From Sedimentitalea sp041224545 (lineage in GTDB: Bacteria > Pseudomonadota > Alphaproteobacteria > Rhodobacterales > Rhodobacteraceae), in NCBI RefSeq assembly GCF_041224545.1, contig NZ_JBGFGP010000090.1, forward strand, positions 35,583-99,582: a stretch of DNA of 64,000 nucleotides, in the 5' to 3' direction. Made by a program: the position numbers and the translations under genes. Shown piece by piece: positions 26,209 to 34,494 of this stretch (within the stretch, counting starts at the first letter, position 1; every line of letters begins with the position of its first letter). The notes under the pieces are model-generated. The model did no database searches, was not told where the DNA came from, and was given only the letters and a program-made list of their open reading frames with translations.

Positions 26209-28132
26209 TCGGGGTCGTTTCCGCACCGCCATCGCCGGCTGCCTGATCCTGCTGGCGCCGTTGGTGGCGGCGGGCGGGGTTCTGGCGCAGGGCGCGGACC
26301 GGCCCCTGCTCGTCGAGGGGCGCAAGACGGTCTATCAGCGGGTTCTGACCCGTCCTGGTGCGCTTGGCTATCCGGCGCCGGATGCGACGCCGTCGCGGGA
26401 CTATTCCGCGTTTCAGCCGCTCTATGTCTACGAGGTCCAGCCGGGCTGGTTGCGGGTCGGCCCGTCGATCAACGGTGGAGCCGAATCGTGGGTTCGGGCC
26501 GACGCTACGGTGCCGTGGAAACAGAATATCGTTGCGGCCTTTACCAATCGCGCCGGGCGCGAGCGCCAGTTCATCTTCGATAGCGAAGAGCGGCTTCGCG
26601 GGCTGATGGAGCACGAAGCCCTGCGCGACATGCAGGCGCAGATGCTGGAAGAAATGGCGAGCGACAGCTTGAGCGACACGCGCGGCGTCGTTGCCGTGGA
26701 ACCGGCGGAATATGTCAATATCGTCGATCGGCTGTACCTGATGCCGATTTTGGATTTCGTGCAGGATCTGCATCCGCTGAACTACGAGGAAAACCTCTTG
26801 ATGAAGGTCGCCTCGGTGCCGTTGCGCGAAGCCGACGAACCGGCGCAGGCGCAGGCCGACAGCTTTGATGCGGGCATCGTGTTCGTCTTTGACACGACGC
26901 AGTCGATGGACCCCTATATCGCGCGCACGCAGGCGGCGGTGGAACAGGTCATTGACGATCTGCGGGGCACCGAGATCGGCGAGCGCGTGCAGTTTGGCGT
27001 CGTGGCGTTTCGCGACAACGTCGAAGCAGCGCCCGAGCTGGAATATCGCACCCGCACCTTGTTGCCGCTGCAACGCCGCCAGGACCAGACCCCGGTTGTT
27101 GCCACCATCCGTGCGGCCACGCGGGTGGCGCAGGCCAATTCTCCGGGCTTCAACGAAGACAGCCTTGCGGGGGTCGAGGACGCGGTCGATCTGACCGATT
27201 GGGACGGCGGCGGGCAGGATCCGTTTGATGCGCGTATCGTGATCCTGATCACCGATGCCGGCCCCAAGGATGTGCGCGATCCCAACGCCCGCAGCCAGAT
27301 CGGTGTGAGAGAGCTGCAACGGGACGCGCAGGACAAGGGTGTGGCGATCATGACCCTGCACCTGCAAACCCCGGCGGGGGGTGGCGCACAACACGCTTAT
27401 GCGGCGGCGCAGTATCGGGAACTGTCCCGATTCCATGATGACACATTCTATTACGGGATCGCGGATGGTTCGCCCCAGGCGCTTCAGGACTCGGTCACGC
27501 GGCTGGTCACCGGTATCACCGACGTGATCCGCGTTGCCCGCGATGACAGGCCGGTGTTGGCTCCCGAGGACTCGGGGCAGGAGATGGTCAATCTCGGTCT
27601 TGCCTTGCAACTGGCCTATCTCGGGCGGCTGCGCGACACCCAGGCACCGGACGTGATCGAAGGATGGGTGTCGGAAAAGGCGGTCGAGGAGCCGACGAAA
27701 CTTGCCATCGAACCCCGGTTGCTGGTGACCAAGAATGAAATGGCGACGATGGCCGACCTGCTGTCGCAACTTCTGACGCTGGGCGAACAGAGTCGCGATG
27801 CCGAGGACGCGGCCAGCTTTTTCACCCAGGTGCGCGATGTGGTCGCACGCATGGCGCAGAACCCCGACAGGCTGATCAATACCGAAAGCGACACGCTGGG
27901 CGGGGCGCTCGAATTTCTCGACGATCTGCCCTATGAGAGCCAGCTGATGCTGACCACCGAGGAACGCTGGGGGCAGAGCGCGATGAACCGGCGGGCCATT
28001 CTGGACGGGATGCGGCAAAAGCTGGTGCAATATCGCAAATGGTTGCTCGATCCCGAGGTCTGGACTGCGCTTTACGATGACGCGCCGGATGGCGAATACG
28101 TGTTCGCGATGCCGTTTGACGTATTGCCATAG
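26192..28132 (+). CDS. Exported VWA protein resembling the periplasmic half of PpkA
   Basis: 646 aa. A signal peptide covers residues 1-32 (TAIAGCLILLAPLVAAGGVLA). An SH3-like region comes next (VYQRVLTRPG...LYVYEVQPGWLRVGPS...SWVRADA), then a helical segment and a von Willebrand A domain (about 226-440). The metal site is FVFDTTQSMD (Asp234, D-x-T-x-S), with LITDAGPKD further on, and a helical C-terminal region ends the protein. The nearest relatives I know are the VWA domains of T6SS PpkA kinases, but no kinase domain is present. Start ATG 26192 follows AAGAGGGG. Together with the next three genes it matches the PpkA/TagT/TagS/TagR set by type. Confidence 0.82.
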   Translation: MISVRDRGRFRTAIAGCLILLAPLVAAGGVLAQGADRPLLVEGRKTVYQRVLTRPGALGYPAPDATPSRDYSAFQPLYVYEVQPGWLRVGPSINGGAESWVRADATVPWKQNIVAAFTNRAGRERQFIFDSEERLRGLMEHEALRDMQAQMLEEMASDSLSDTRGVVAVEPAEYVNIVDRLYLMPILDFVQDLHPLNYEENLLMKVASVPLREADEPAQAQADSFDAGIVFVFDTTQSMDPYIARTQAAVEQVIDDLRGTEIGERVQFGVVAFRDNVEAAPELEYRTRTLLPLQRRQDQTPVVATIRAATRVAQANSPGFNEDSLAGVEDAVDLTDWDGGGQDPFDARIVILITDAGPKDVRDPNARSQIGVRELQRDAQDKGVAIMTLHLQTPAGGGAQHAYAAAQYRELSRFHDDTFYYGIADGSPQALQDSVTRLVTGITDVIRVARDDRPVLAPEDSGQEMVNLGLALQLAYLGRLRDTQAPDVIEGWVSEKAVEEPTKLAIEPRLLVTKNEMATMADLLSQLLTLGEQSRDAEDAASFFTQVRDVVARMAQNPDRLINTESDTLGGALEFLDDLPYESQLMLTTEERWGQSAMNRRAILDGMRQKLVQYRKWLLDPEVWTALYDDAPDGEYVFAMPFDVLP

Positions 28133-28140
28133 GGGCGGCG

Positions 28141-28854
28141 GTGCGCGGATTGATCCTCACCAACGGGCTGATCGAACTGCGCGATGGCGACCGTGCGTTC
28201 CGGCTGTGTGTGGATCGGCTTGCGCTCGATCCGGGACAGGCGGTGGCGCTTACCGGGGCCAGCGGGTCGGGCAAGACGCTGCTGCTCGAACTGCTCGGCC
28301 TGTTGCGCCCGCCAGCTGCCGGAACCGGTTTTTCCTGCGACGGTCGCGATCTGGCCGCGCTTTGGGGCAGGGGGGCACGCAATCCGGAACTCGCGCGGAT
28401 GCGTGGGCGCACATTCGGGTTTGTGCCCCAGACAGGCGGCTTGATGCCCTTTCTGACGGTTGCCGATAACATCGCCCTGCCGCAGCGCGTGACCGGGCGC
28501 GCCGATGCGGATTGGTGCGCGGCTTTGCAGGGCCGGCTCGGGCTTGCCGATGTCGCCGCATTGATGCCCGCTGCCCTGTCGATCGGTCAGCGTCAGCGCG
28601 TGGCCATTGCGCGGGCCCTGGCGCATCGTCCTCCCTTTGTCATCGCCGATGAACCGACGGCGGCGCTGGACAGCGACTCGGCTGATGTGGTGCTCGAACT
28701 CCTGCTTGCGACGGCAGCGGAACAGGGATGTGGCGTGATCCTGTCCAGCCACGACACGACGCGCATCGCACGCTTTGGAATGCCGCGCCTCATGCTCGGC
28801 ACCCACGCGGAAAACGGGGTGGTGACCAGCAGGCTGGAGCCGATGCCATGCTGA
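28141..28854 (+). CDS. ABC transporter ATPase, LolD/TagT-like
   Basis: 237 aa with a complete nucleotide-binding domain: Walker A GASGSGKT, Q-loop FVPQTGG, signature LSIGQRQRVAIARAL (Ile in place of the usual Gly in LSGGQ), Walker B FVIADEPTAALD and the H-loop LSSHD. Size and sequence fit the LolD/MacB subgroup, which works with FtsX-type permeases in mechanical work on envelope proteins rather than in solute import. It starts at GTG 28141, 8 bp after the VWA gene, and its end overlaps the permease by 7 bp. In the T6SS sensory pathway the equivalent is TagT. Confidence 0.88.
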   Translation: MRGLILTNGLIELRDGDRAFRLCVDRLALDPGQAVALTGASGSGKTLLLELLGLLRPPAAGTGFSCDGRDLAALWGRGARNPELARMRGRTFGFVPQTGGLMPFLTVADNIALPQRVTGRADADWCAALQGRLGLADVAALMPAALSIGQRQRVAIARALAHRPPFVIADEPTAALDSDSADVVLELLLATAAEQGCGVILSSHDTTRIARFGMPRLMLGTHAENGVVTSRLEPMPC

Positions 28855-30044
28855 TCGCGAGCCTTGCGTGGCGCGACCTGATGCGCGATCGGTTCTTCCT
28901 GTTCTGCAACGTGGCGATCATGGTTGGCATCCTTGTGCCGCTGCTCGTGTTGCTGGGCGTCAAGAACGGCGTGTATGCGGCGCTGATCGGCGAGATGATG
29001 GCGGATCCTGCGAGCCTTCAGATCGACACCCAGGGCAACGCATCGTTCGTGGACAATGACCTGTCGCCCCTGCGCGATTGGCCCGAGGTTGCGTTCATGA
29101 CGCCCAAGGTGCGCGGGCAGTTCGATTTCATGAATGTACGCGCCAAGGGGGGGCGTCGCATGCGCCCGGCGCTGGTCGTGCCAACCGGTGAGGGCGATCC
29201 AACCTTGCCGGATGGGGTGCGAGTCAGCGGCAAAGCGGTCGCCGTCAGCGCGCAATTGGCCGCGCAACTCGATCTGCAGGCCGGTATCGAACTGCAATTG
29301 ATCAGCCAGGCCGAGGGCCGACCAAGGCAGCTGGTCCTGCCCGTCACCGTGGCGGCCGTCCTGCCCGAAGCGGCCGTTGCCGGTCGCGCGGTTCTGGTGC
29401 CGTTCGAGATGCTGGATCTGATCGAGGCGTTTTATGACTCCTACAGCCTGCCGGACTACGGTATCACCGGCACCCGTGATCTGGCCGAGCGGGTTCCGTC
29501 TTATGAAGGCGTTCGTGTCTATGCCCGCAGCCTTGAGGATGTGGCCGCGTTGCAGGCGCGCATCGAGGACCATCTGTCAATCGGGACCTCCGCCCGCACG
29601 CGCGAGATCGAGAGCCTGCTGGGGCTGGGTCGCAAGTTGAACCTGGCGCTTGGACTGACCGCCGCGCTTGCGGCCCTGGGCCTGGGCGCAGCACTGGTGC
29701 TCGGCTTCTGGTCGGATGTCAGTCGCAAGAAGGTGGTTCTGGCAGGAATCGCACTGTTGGGGATCCCCGGACATGCGCTGGCGCTGTTTCCGGTGATACA
29801 GGCGCTGATCACCTCGGTTTTTGGACTTGTCGTCTCATTCCTGCTCTATCTTGGGGCCGGGCGCATCGCGGAGGCCATGTTCGGTCGGGGTCTGCCGGGC
29901 GGCGCGCCGCTGACATTGATCCCGCTCTGGCAAGGGGTCGCGATTTGCATCGGCGTTCTCGTGCTGGTGCTCGGCGCGGCGGGGATCGCGGCCTGGTCGG
30001 CACAGCGGCTCGACCCCGCGAGCGTCCTGCGAGAGGGGATGTGA
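28848..30044 (+). CDS. FtsX/LolE-like ABC permease, TagS-like
   Basis: 398 aa. An N-terminal TM (FFLFCNVAIMVGILVPLLVLL, about 15-36) leads into a large periplasmic domain (about 40-255). Three further TM segments follow (LALGLTAALAALGLGAALVL, VIQALITSVFGLVVSFLLYL and VAICIGVLVLVLGAAGIAAW). This 1+3 topology with a large extracytoplasmic domain is that of FtsX/MacB/LolE permeases. The C-terminal ...SAQRLDPASVLREGM is also typical. It overlaps the ATPase gene and ends 2 bp before the SUMF1 protein gene. In T6SS clusters the equivalent is TagS. Likely a signal or force transducer rather than an importer. Confidence 0.85.
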   Translation: MLIASLAWRDLMRDRFFLFCNVAIMVGILVPLLVLLGVKNGVYAALIGEMMADPASLQIDTQGNASFVDNDLSPLRDWPEVAFMTPKVRGQFDFMNVRAKGGRRMRPALVVPTGEGDPTLPDGVRVSGKAVAVSAQLAAQLDLQAGIELQLISQAEGRPRQLVLPVTVAAVLPEAAVAGRAVLVPFEMLDLIEAFYDSYSLPDYGITGTRDLAERVPSYEGVRVYARSLEDVAALQARIEDHLSIGTSARTREIESLLGLGRKLNLALGLTAALAALGLGAALVLGFWSDVSRKKVVLAGIALLGIPGHALALFPVIQALITSVFGLVVSFLLYLGAGRIAEAMFGRGLPGGAPLTLIPLWQGVAICIGVLVLVLGAAGIAAWSAQRLDPASVLREGM

Positions 30045-30046
30045 CG

Positions 30047-31597
30047 ATGCGCCTCTGGCTGTTGGCCTGTTGGACGTTGTTGGCATCGCCGCTTGCGGCA
30101 CAGGAGTCATGGCCGCGTGATCTGGTCGATCCGGCGTTCGAAACCGCCCCGGCCGATCTGATGCTGCCAATGCCCTGCGGCGCGGCGATGGCATTTCAAC
30201 AGGTCAATGTTCCGGTCGAGGCCGATGATCCTCTGGCCGACCGCCGGGTCCGGCTGGGCCAGACCGGGGATCAGACCGGGTATTCCGACTATCTGCTACC
30301 TGCCTATCTGCGTGGCCCGTTCCTCGACCAGGCCACCGGGACAACACATTATTTCGTCGCCCGCTATGAGCTTACGCGGGGCCAGTACCGGGTATTGATG
30401 GGCGATTGCGATCCGCCGACCCGTACCGACCGGCTGGCGCAGGGCGGGCTTGGCTGGCTCGATGCGGCGGCGCTGGCGCAGAGCTACAACGAATGGCTGC
30501 TACAGAATGCGGCCGAACGCTTGCCCCGCGCCGATGGCATTCCCGGTTTCCTGCGCCTGCCGACCGAGGCGGAATGGGAATATGCGACCCGTGGTGGCGC
30601 GCGGGTGGATGCGACCTTGTTTCCGGCCCCGTTGTTCTTTGGCAACGGAGACATGCGGGAATACGCGCTATTTCAGGGCGGCGGCGCGTCTCGCGGAACG
30701 CTGGGGCCCGTGGGTCTGCGCAAACCCAACCCGCTGGGTTTGTTCGATGTCTATGGCAATGCTGAGGAACTCATGCTCGAGCCCTTTCGCCTGAACGCGG
30801 TCGGGCGGTTCGGGGGACAGGTCGGGGGTATCGTCACGCGCGGCGGATCCGTGCTGTCCACGGCCGATCAGATTTACAGCGCGCAGAGGACCGAATATCC
30901 GCCCTATGATATCGACAAGGGCACACCATTGCGGGGTGAAACCTTTGGCCTGCGTCTGGTTCTTGCGGCCCCGATTGCGACAAGCGATCAAAGGTTGAAC
31001 CGCATTCGCGAGCGCTGGATGGAACTGGCCAATGCCGACGCGGTCGAAACCGATGCAGACCCGGTTGCCCGTATCACCACGTTGATCGAGGCCGAAATCG
31101 ACCCGAGACGCCGTGACGAACTGAACGATCTCAAGCTCGAATTCCGGCGTGCCCGCGACCGGACCCAGACCGCGTTGCAACAATCGGCGCGGGCAACCCT
31201 GCTCGCCGGTGCGGTGTTTGTCGAGTCGCTTGACGAGAATGCCGCAGATATAACCAGCAAGGCGAGCAATATCCGGATGCTTGTCGATCTTCAGCGCGCC
31301 GGCGACAACAGCGCGCTCTATGGCCGGCAGGTCGAAAAGCACGTCGCGGAAATCAAGCAGATGCGCCACGTGCAATCCACCTATCTGCTGTCTTTTCGCG
31401 CGGCATTGGAAACCCTGGCAACGGATATCGAGACGGCGGATCGCAACGCCGCCTATGGCGTGCTGCGCGAGGAGCTTGCCCTGTCCGATCGGGAAAACAC
31501 CTTGCGGACACTTGAACGGTTCTGGGACGATCTCGCGACTTACGAGTCCCGTCCGGACATGAGCCCCGCGCAATTGCTTGAGGTTGCCCTGCGCTGA
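30047..31597 (+). CDS. Periplasmic SUMF1/FGE-fold protein, TagR-like, no catalytic Cys pair
   Basis: 516 aa. A signal peptide (MRLWLLACWTLLASPLAA) is followed by an FGE-sulfatase domain (about 90-310): YFVARYELTRGQYR, LPTEAEWEYATRGG (171-184), PNPLGLFDVYGNAEEL, VTRGGSV and GETFGLRLV. In true formylglycine-generating enzymes a Cys pair follows the RGGS motif. Here the stretch reads LSTADQIYSAQRT without Cys, so oxidase activity is unlikely and a binding role is favoured, as for T6SS TagR. The C-terminal 200 residues are helical (coiled-coil-like). Start ATG 30047 has GAGAGGGG 8 bp upstream. Last gene of the Srf cluster; the next gene is 190 bp away. Confidence 0.83.
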   Translation: MRLWLLACWTLLASPLAAQESWPRDLVDPAFETAPADLMLPMPCGAAMAFQQVNVPVEADDPLADRRVRLGQTGDQTGYSDYLLPAYLRGPFLDQATGTTHYFVARYELTRGQYRVLMGDCDPPTRTDRLAQGGLGWLDAAALAQSYNEWLLQNAAERLPRADGIPGFLRLPTEAEWEYATRGGARVDATLFPAPLFFGNGDMREYALFQGGGASRGTLGPVGLRKPNPLGLFDVYGNAEELMLEPFRLNAVGRFGGQVGGIVTRGGSVLSTADQIYSAQRTEYPPYDIDKGTPLRGETFGLRLVLAAPIATSDQRLNRIRERWMELANADAVETDADPVARITTLIEAEIDPRRRDELNDLKLEFRRARDRTQTALQQSARATLLAGAVFVESLDENAADITSKASNIRMLVDLQRAGDNSALYGRQVEKHVAEIKQMRHVQSTYLLSFRAALETLATDIETADRNAAYGVLREELALSDRENTLRTLERFWDDLATYESRPDMSPAQLLEVALR

Positions 31598-31787
31598 GCA
31601 TCGGCGCCGGACTCTTCACTTTGCAGCCAGAAAACGCCGTTACACGCGCATTTCAGCCTGCGAATCTTGACAAGACGGGCGATGAATGGTCCGCTATGCG
31701 CGTGAGAATTGGTATTTCAACCGCAAAGGACGCTTGGCCGGGATCGTCCCCCTTCCTGAGCGTCCTTAAAAGCGCGAGGTTAAAATT

Positions 31788-33134
31788 ATGTTCAGCAAGA
31801 AATTAATGACGTCTTTCGTGATCGCCAGCATGATCGCCGTACCGGCTCAACGTGCCGTGGCGGGGGATGCAGGCAAAATCCTGGGTGGCGCGCTGTTGGG
31901 TGCGGCCATCATGCATGGTGTCCAGCAGAACAAGCAGCGCCAGCGCACGACCACCACACGCCGAACCTATAGCAGCGGTATTTCGTCGGCGCAGCGGGCC
32001 GAGAACCGCCAGGTTCAAACATCCCTGAACTACTTCGGCTATCATGTCGGAACGGTTGACGGATCTCTGGGACGCATGAGTCGTGCCGGCATCTCGCGTT
32101 ATCAGGCCGATATGGGATTCCAGCCCGATGGGTATCTGGACACCTATGAAAAGGACTTTCTGCTGAGCAGTTACCAGCGCGCGCTGGCCAGCTCGTCGGT
32201 TCCGCCCTACAACCAGATCGTCGCAAGCCAGGGCTATGCGGGCCTGTTGCGGACCTATCGGAACGAGCAACTGGGTATCCAGACGCCCAATCCGAATATT
32301 CAAAGCGCCGCGGCGCAGGCCCCTGCACCCGCACCGGCCCCGGTGGCGGTCGCCCCGGTTGCTGCGGTCGCTCCGGCTCCGGCACCCGCACCAGCCCCGG
32401 TTGCGACGCAACCCGAGCCGGTCACGGCACGGGCGGACACCGGTGCTTTGCCGGATTTCACTTTTGGCCAGGTGCCGAAATCGGTGAATGAGTATTGCAA
32501 CGAAATCAACGTGCTGACCGCAGCCAATGGTGGCATCACCACGGCGGGCCGGGTGACGGATGCCGAGTTCGCTCTGAGTGAGCAATTTTGTCTCGCGCGG
32601 ACCCATGCCATGGCAGAGAGCACGTCGATCGTGTCGACGATCCCGAACATGACAGAGGCGCAGATTTCGCAGCAATGCGAGGGACTGTCGCAGGCGATCG
32701 CGCCACATATGGCGGCGCTCGACACCGCGCAGCCCGACAAGGTTGTGGGCGATACCGCCGGGTTCCTGAAGAATTCGGGCCGCCCGATGGATCAACTGGT
32801 TTCGGCGGGCAAGGTTTGCCTGGGTGTGGGCTATCGCACCGACAATGCGGCGATGGCGCTGGCGTCTTCCGTGTTGCTCGCCTCTGCCGGTCAGCGTGGA
32901 TATGGCGAAATGGTCAGCCACCACACGCGTGAAGGTTTCGGGACGGCCAAGGCGTCGTCGCAGCAATCCGGCGCGTGGATGAACCTTGCCCTGGAGGCGT
33001 CTGCCGCTGGCGGATCACCCGTTCTGGGGCAATCGTCGGATCGTGTCGCCGTTCTCAGGGAAGCGATGCAGGGCGGCAGTTCAGGGTCGAATTCGGCAGC
33101 ACTTCCGGTATTCACGGTTCCGTCGAACAACTAA
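31788..33134 (+). CDS. Exported protein with peptidoglycan-binding-like domain and Ala/Pro linker
   Basis: 448 aa. A signal peptide (LMTSFVIASMIAVPAQRAVA) is followed by a glycine-zipper-like GKILGGALLGAAIMHG. A PG_binding_1-type domain (about 66-120) includes VQTSLNYFGYHVGTVDGSLG and ISRYQADMGFQPDGYL. An Ala/Pro-rich linker (about 175-215) leads to a C-terminal domain with three Cys residues and helices. Start ATG 31788 is 190 bp after the Srf cluster, so it may have its own promoter or be the cluster's distal gene. Its TAA stop is the first codon of a 105-bp palindromic repeat. Probably attached to the cell wall; its partner is unknown. Confidence 0.78.
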   Translation: MFSKKLMTSFVIASMIAVPAQRAVAGDAGKILGGALLGAAIMHGVQQNKQRQRTTTTRRTYSSGISSAQRAENRQVQTSLNYFGYHVGTVDGSLGRMSRAGISRYQADMGFQPDGYLDTYEKDFLLSSYQRALASSSVPPYNQIVASQGYAGLLRTYRNEQLGIQTPNPNIQSAAAQAPAPAPAPVAVAPVAAVAPAPAPAPAPVATQPEPVTARADTGALPDFTFGQVPKSVNEYCNEINVLTAANGGITTAGRVTDAEFALSEQFCLARTHAMAESTSIVSTIPNMTEAQISQQCEGLSQAIAPHMAALDTAQPDKVVGDTAGFLKNSGRPMDQLVSAGKVCLGVGYRTDNAAMALASSVLLASAGQRGYGEMVSHHTREGFGTAKASSQQSGAWMNLALEASAAGGSPVLGQSSDRVAVLREAMQGGSSGSNSAALPVFTVPSNN

Positions 33135-33236
33135 AGCGTTTCGCGATTGACTTGAAACATCTGGTATAACCTGACGCGTTGAAATCTTTGATTTCAGGCA
33201 GCGTTAGGTGATTCAGGTTTATCGCGAAATGCTATA
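33132..33236. repeat. 105-bp nested palindromic repeat, copy A
   Basis: The outer arms AGCGTTTCGCGAT and ATCGCGAAATGCT are inverted copies. The inner arms TGAAATC and GATTTCA surround a short loop, with CCTGACGCG opposed to GCGTTAGGTG. Copy B at 41377-41481 has the same length and differs at 9 of 105 positions. The first three bases are the TAA stop of the preceding gene. RNA of either strand should fold into a long hairpin. Likely a REP/MITE-type element that also ends or protects the transcript. Confidence 0.88.
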
Positions 33237-33271
33237 GGGGCGGGCCAAACGACCTGGGCAAGCAACGCATC

Positions 33272-33312
33272 AAAAGACCCCGGCAAGCGACAAGCCCGCC
33301 GGGGTCTTTTTT
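33272..33312. terminator. Rho-independent, probably bidirectional, terminator
   Basis: AAAAGACCCCGGC and GCCGGGGTCTTTTTT form a perfect GC-rich stem with a 13-bp loop. T-runs lie on both sides. It sits between the peptidoglycan-binding-domain gene (plus) and the SHOCT gene (minus), which converge. Confidence 0.9.
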
Positions 33313-33365
33313 GCGCAGAAGGCACTGCGTGTGCCGTATTCGCTGGAAATGCAAAATCTGACCCG

Positions 33366-33463
33366 AAACTTCCGCGATTGCCTTGGAAATGCGAACTCGC
33401 CTAGCGCGTCGATATATCTAGGTTGAGTTCGCGTTGCGTGAGTCGGGTTCATCGCGAAACGCG
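33366..33463. repeat. Diverged third copy of the palindromic repeat, copy C
   Basis: The sequence keeps the framework of copies A and B: TTCCGCGATTGCCTTGGAAA at the left, CCTAGCGCGTCGATAT in the middle and TCATCGCGAAACGCG at the right. The inner inverted arms are GCGAACTCGCCTAG (33391-33404) and CTAGGTTGAGTTCGC (33418-33432). The right edge touches the stop codon of the minus-strand SHOCT gene. Relation to copies A and B is by eye only. Confidence 0.6.
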
Positions 33464-33673
33464 TCAGATTTTCTTCTTGAGGATTTCCTTGCGCTTCTTT
33501 TCGTATTCTTCCGGCGAAATGGCGCCGGCATCAAGTGCGGCTTTCAAATCCGTGAGTTCCTGACCCGTAGTGGTGGTTGTCATGTTCGTCGTATTCCGCG
33601 CGCCGCCGCCGCCACAGGCCGAAACCGTGGCAAGTGACAGGATGAGAATGCCGCTGATCGCGATGCGTTGCAT
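33464..33673 (-). CDS. Small SHOCT-domain lipoprotein
   Basis: 69 aa. The signal peptide MQRIAISGILILSLATVSAC ends in a lipobox V-S-A-C, so the mature protein is a short lipid-anchored chain. A Gly/Thr-rich linker leads to a SHOCT-type C-terminal helix (LTDLKAALDAGAISPEEYEKK) ending in a basic Lys run. I chose ATG 33673 because it begins the signal peptide; the longer frame adds 21 residues without signal character. SHOCT domains often mediate oligomerisation; the role here is unknown. Convergent with the peptidoglycan-binding-domain gene. Confidence 0.8.
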   Translation of the reverse strand: MQRIAISGILILSLATVSACGGGGARNTTNMTTTTTGQELTDLKAALDAGAISPEEYEKKRKEILKKKI

Positions 33674-33850
33674 GATTATTCCTTGCTGCTCTGTGGGTCG
33701 TGCCGCATGAGTATATCCACCGATTTGCATCGACAAGGTTAACGCGCGATACGCGGAGCGGAAATTCAGTGCGCACGTTCTGATATCAGGACTGGAATTT
33801 CCCGGGCAAACCGGTCAGCGTGAGTTGACTGCAGTATTCGGAGACCCGGC

Positions 33851-34471
33851 ATGATCATCGTTCACCACCTCAACAATTCGCGCTCGCAACGGATACTCTG
33901 GCTGCTTGAGGAACTGGGTCTGGAGTACGAGATCAAGACCTATAAAAGGGATCCGGAAACCAACCTCGCGCCGCCGGAATTGCTGGACATTCATCAACTC
34001 GGCAAGTCGCCCATGATCGAAGATGATGGCCGCCTGATCGCCGAAAGCGGCGCAATTGTCGAATATATCTGTTCGCGCTATGCGAACCATATGGTGCCGC
34101 CGGTCGATAGCGATGCTTGGATCACACATCAGGAGTTGATGCATTTCGCCGAAGGATCGGCGATGACGCCGATTCTGCTGGCGCTTTATGTCGGTAAACT
34201 CGGCGCGGCCGGCGCGCCCCTTGGTCCGCGGATCGAGCAGCAACTGGGAGTGCATTTCAATTACATGGAAGCGGTCCTGCGCCCGTCCGGGCACTTCGTG
34301 CTCGATGATCTGTCGGCGGTGGATATCATGATGAGCTTTCCGGCCGAGGTCGCCGTGCGTCAGGGACGGGGCGACGCGCATCCGAAGCTGGCCGAATTTG
34401 TCGAACGGATCCATGCGCGCCCCGGATTTATCCGGGCGCTGGAGCGCGGCGGCAGCTATGCCTTTGCATGA
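33851..34471 (+). CDS. Glutathione S-transferase family protein
   Basis: 206 aa. A thioredoxin-fold N-terminal domain (IIVHHLNNSRSQRILWLLEELGLEYE) carries a Ser in the catalytic position, a GKSPMIEDDGRLIAESGAIVEYI glutathione-binding segment (the P-M and E-S motif) and the usual helical C-terminal domain. Soluble. It stands alone on the plus strand, convergent with the MoaD-like gene. Probable role: glutathione conjugation or peroxide defence; substrate unknown. Confidence 0.87.
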   Translation: MIIVHHLNNSRSQRILWLLEELGLEYEIKTYKRDPETNLAPPELLDIHQLGKSPMIEDDGRLIAESGAIVEYICSRYANHMVPPVDSDAWITHQELMHFAEGSAMTPILLALYVGKLGAAGAPLGPRIEQQLGVHFNYMEAVLRPSGHFVLDDLSAVDIMMSFPAEVAVRQGRGDAHPKLAEFVERIHARPGFIRALERGGSYAFA

Positions 34472-34494
34472 AGCCCGAAGCAGGTGCCGCGGGC

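Noticed and set aside
15909..31597. A complete type VI secretion system
   Set aside because: No TssB/C, Hcp, VgrG, ClpV, TssJ/K/L/M or Fha-like gene is present; only the TagTSR/VWA-like sensory types are.
15909..31597. Phage-defence island
   Set aside because: No nuclease, restriction, retron, toxin-antitoxin or integrase gene in or beside the cluster; codon use looks like the neighbours, so there is no sign of recent transfer.
30047..31597. Active formylglycine-generating enzyme
   Set aside because: The Cys pair expected after the RGGS motif is absent, and no sulfatase gene lies nearby.
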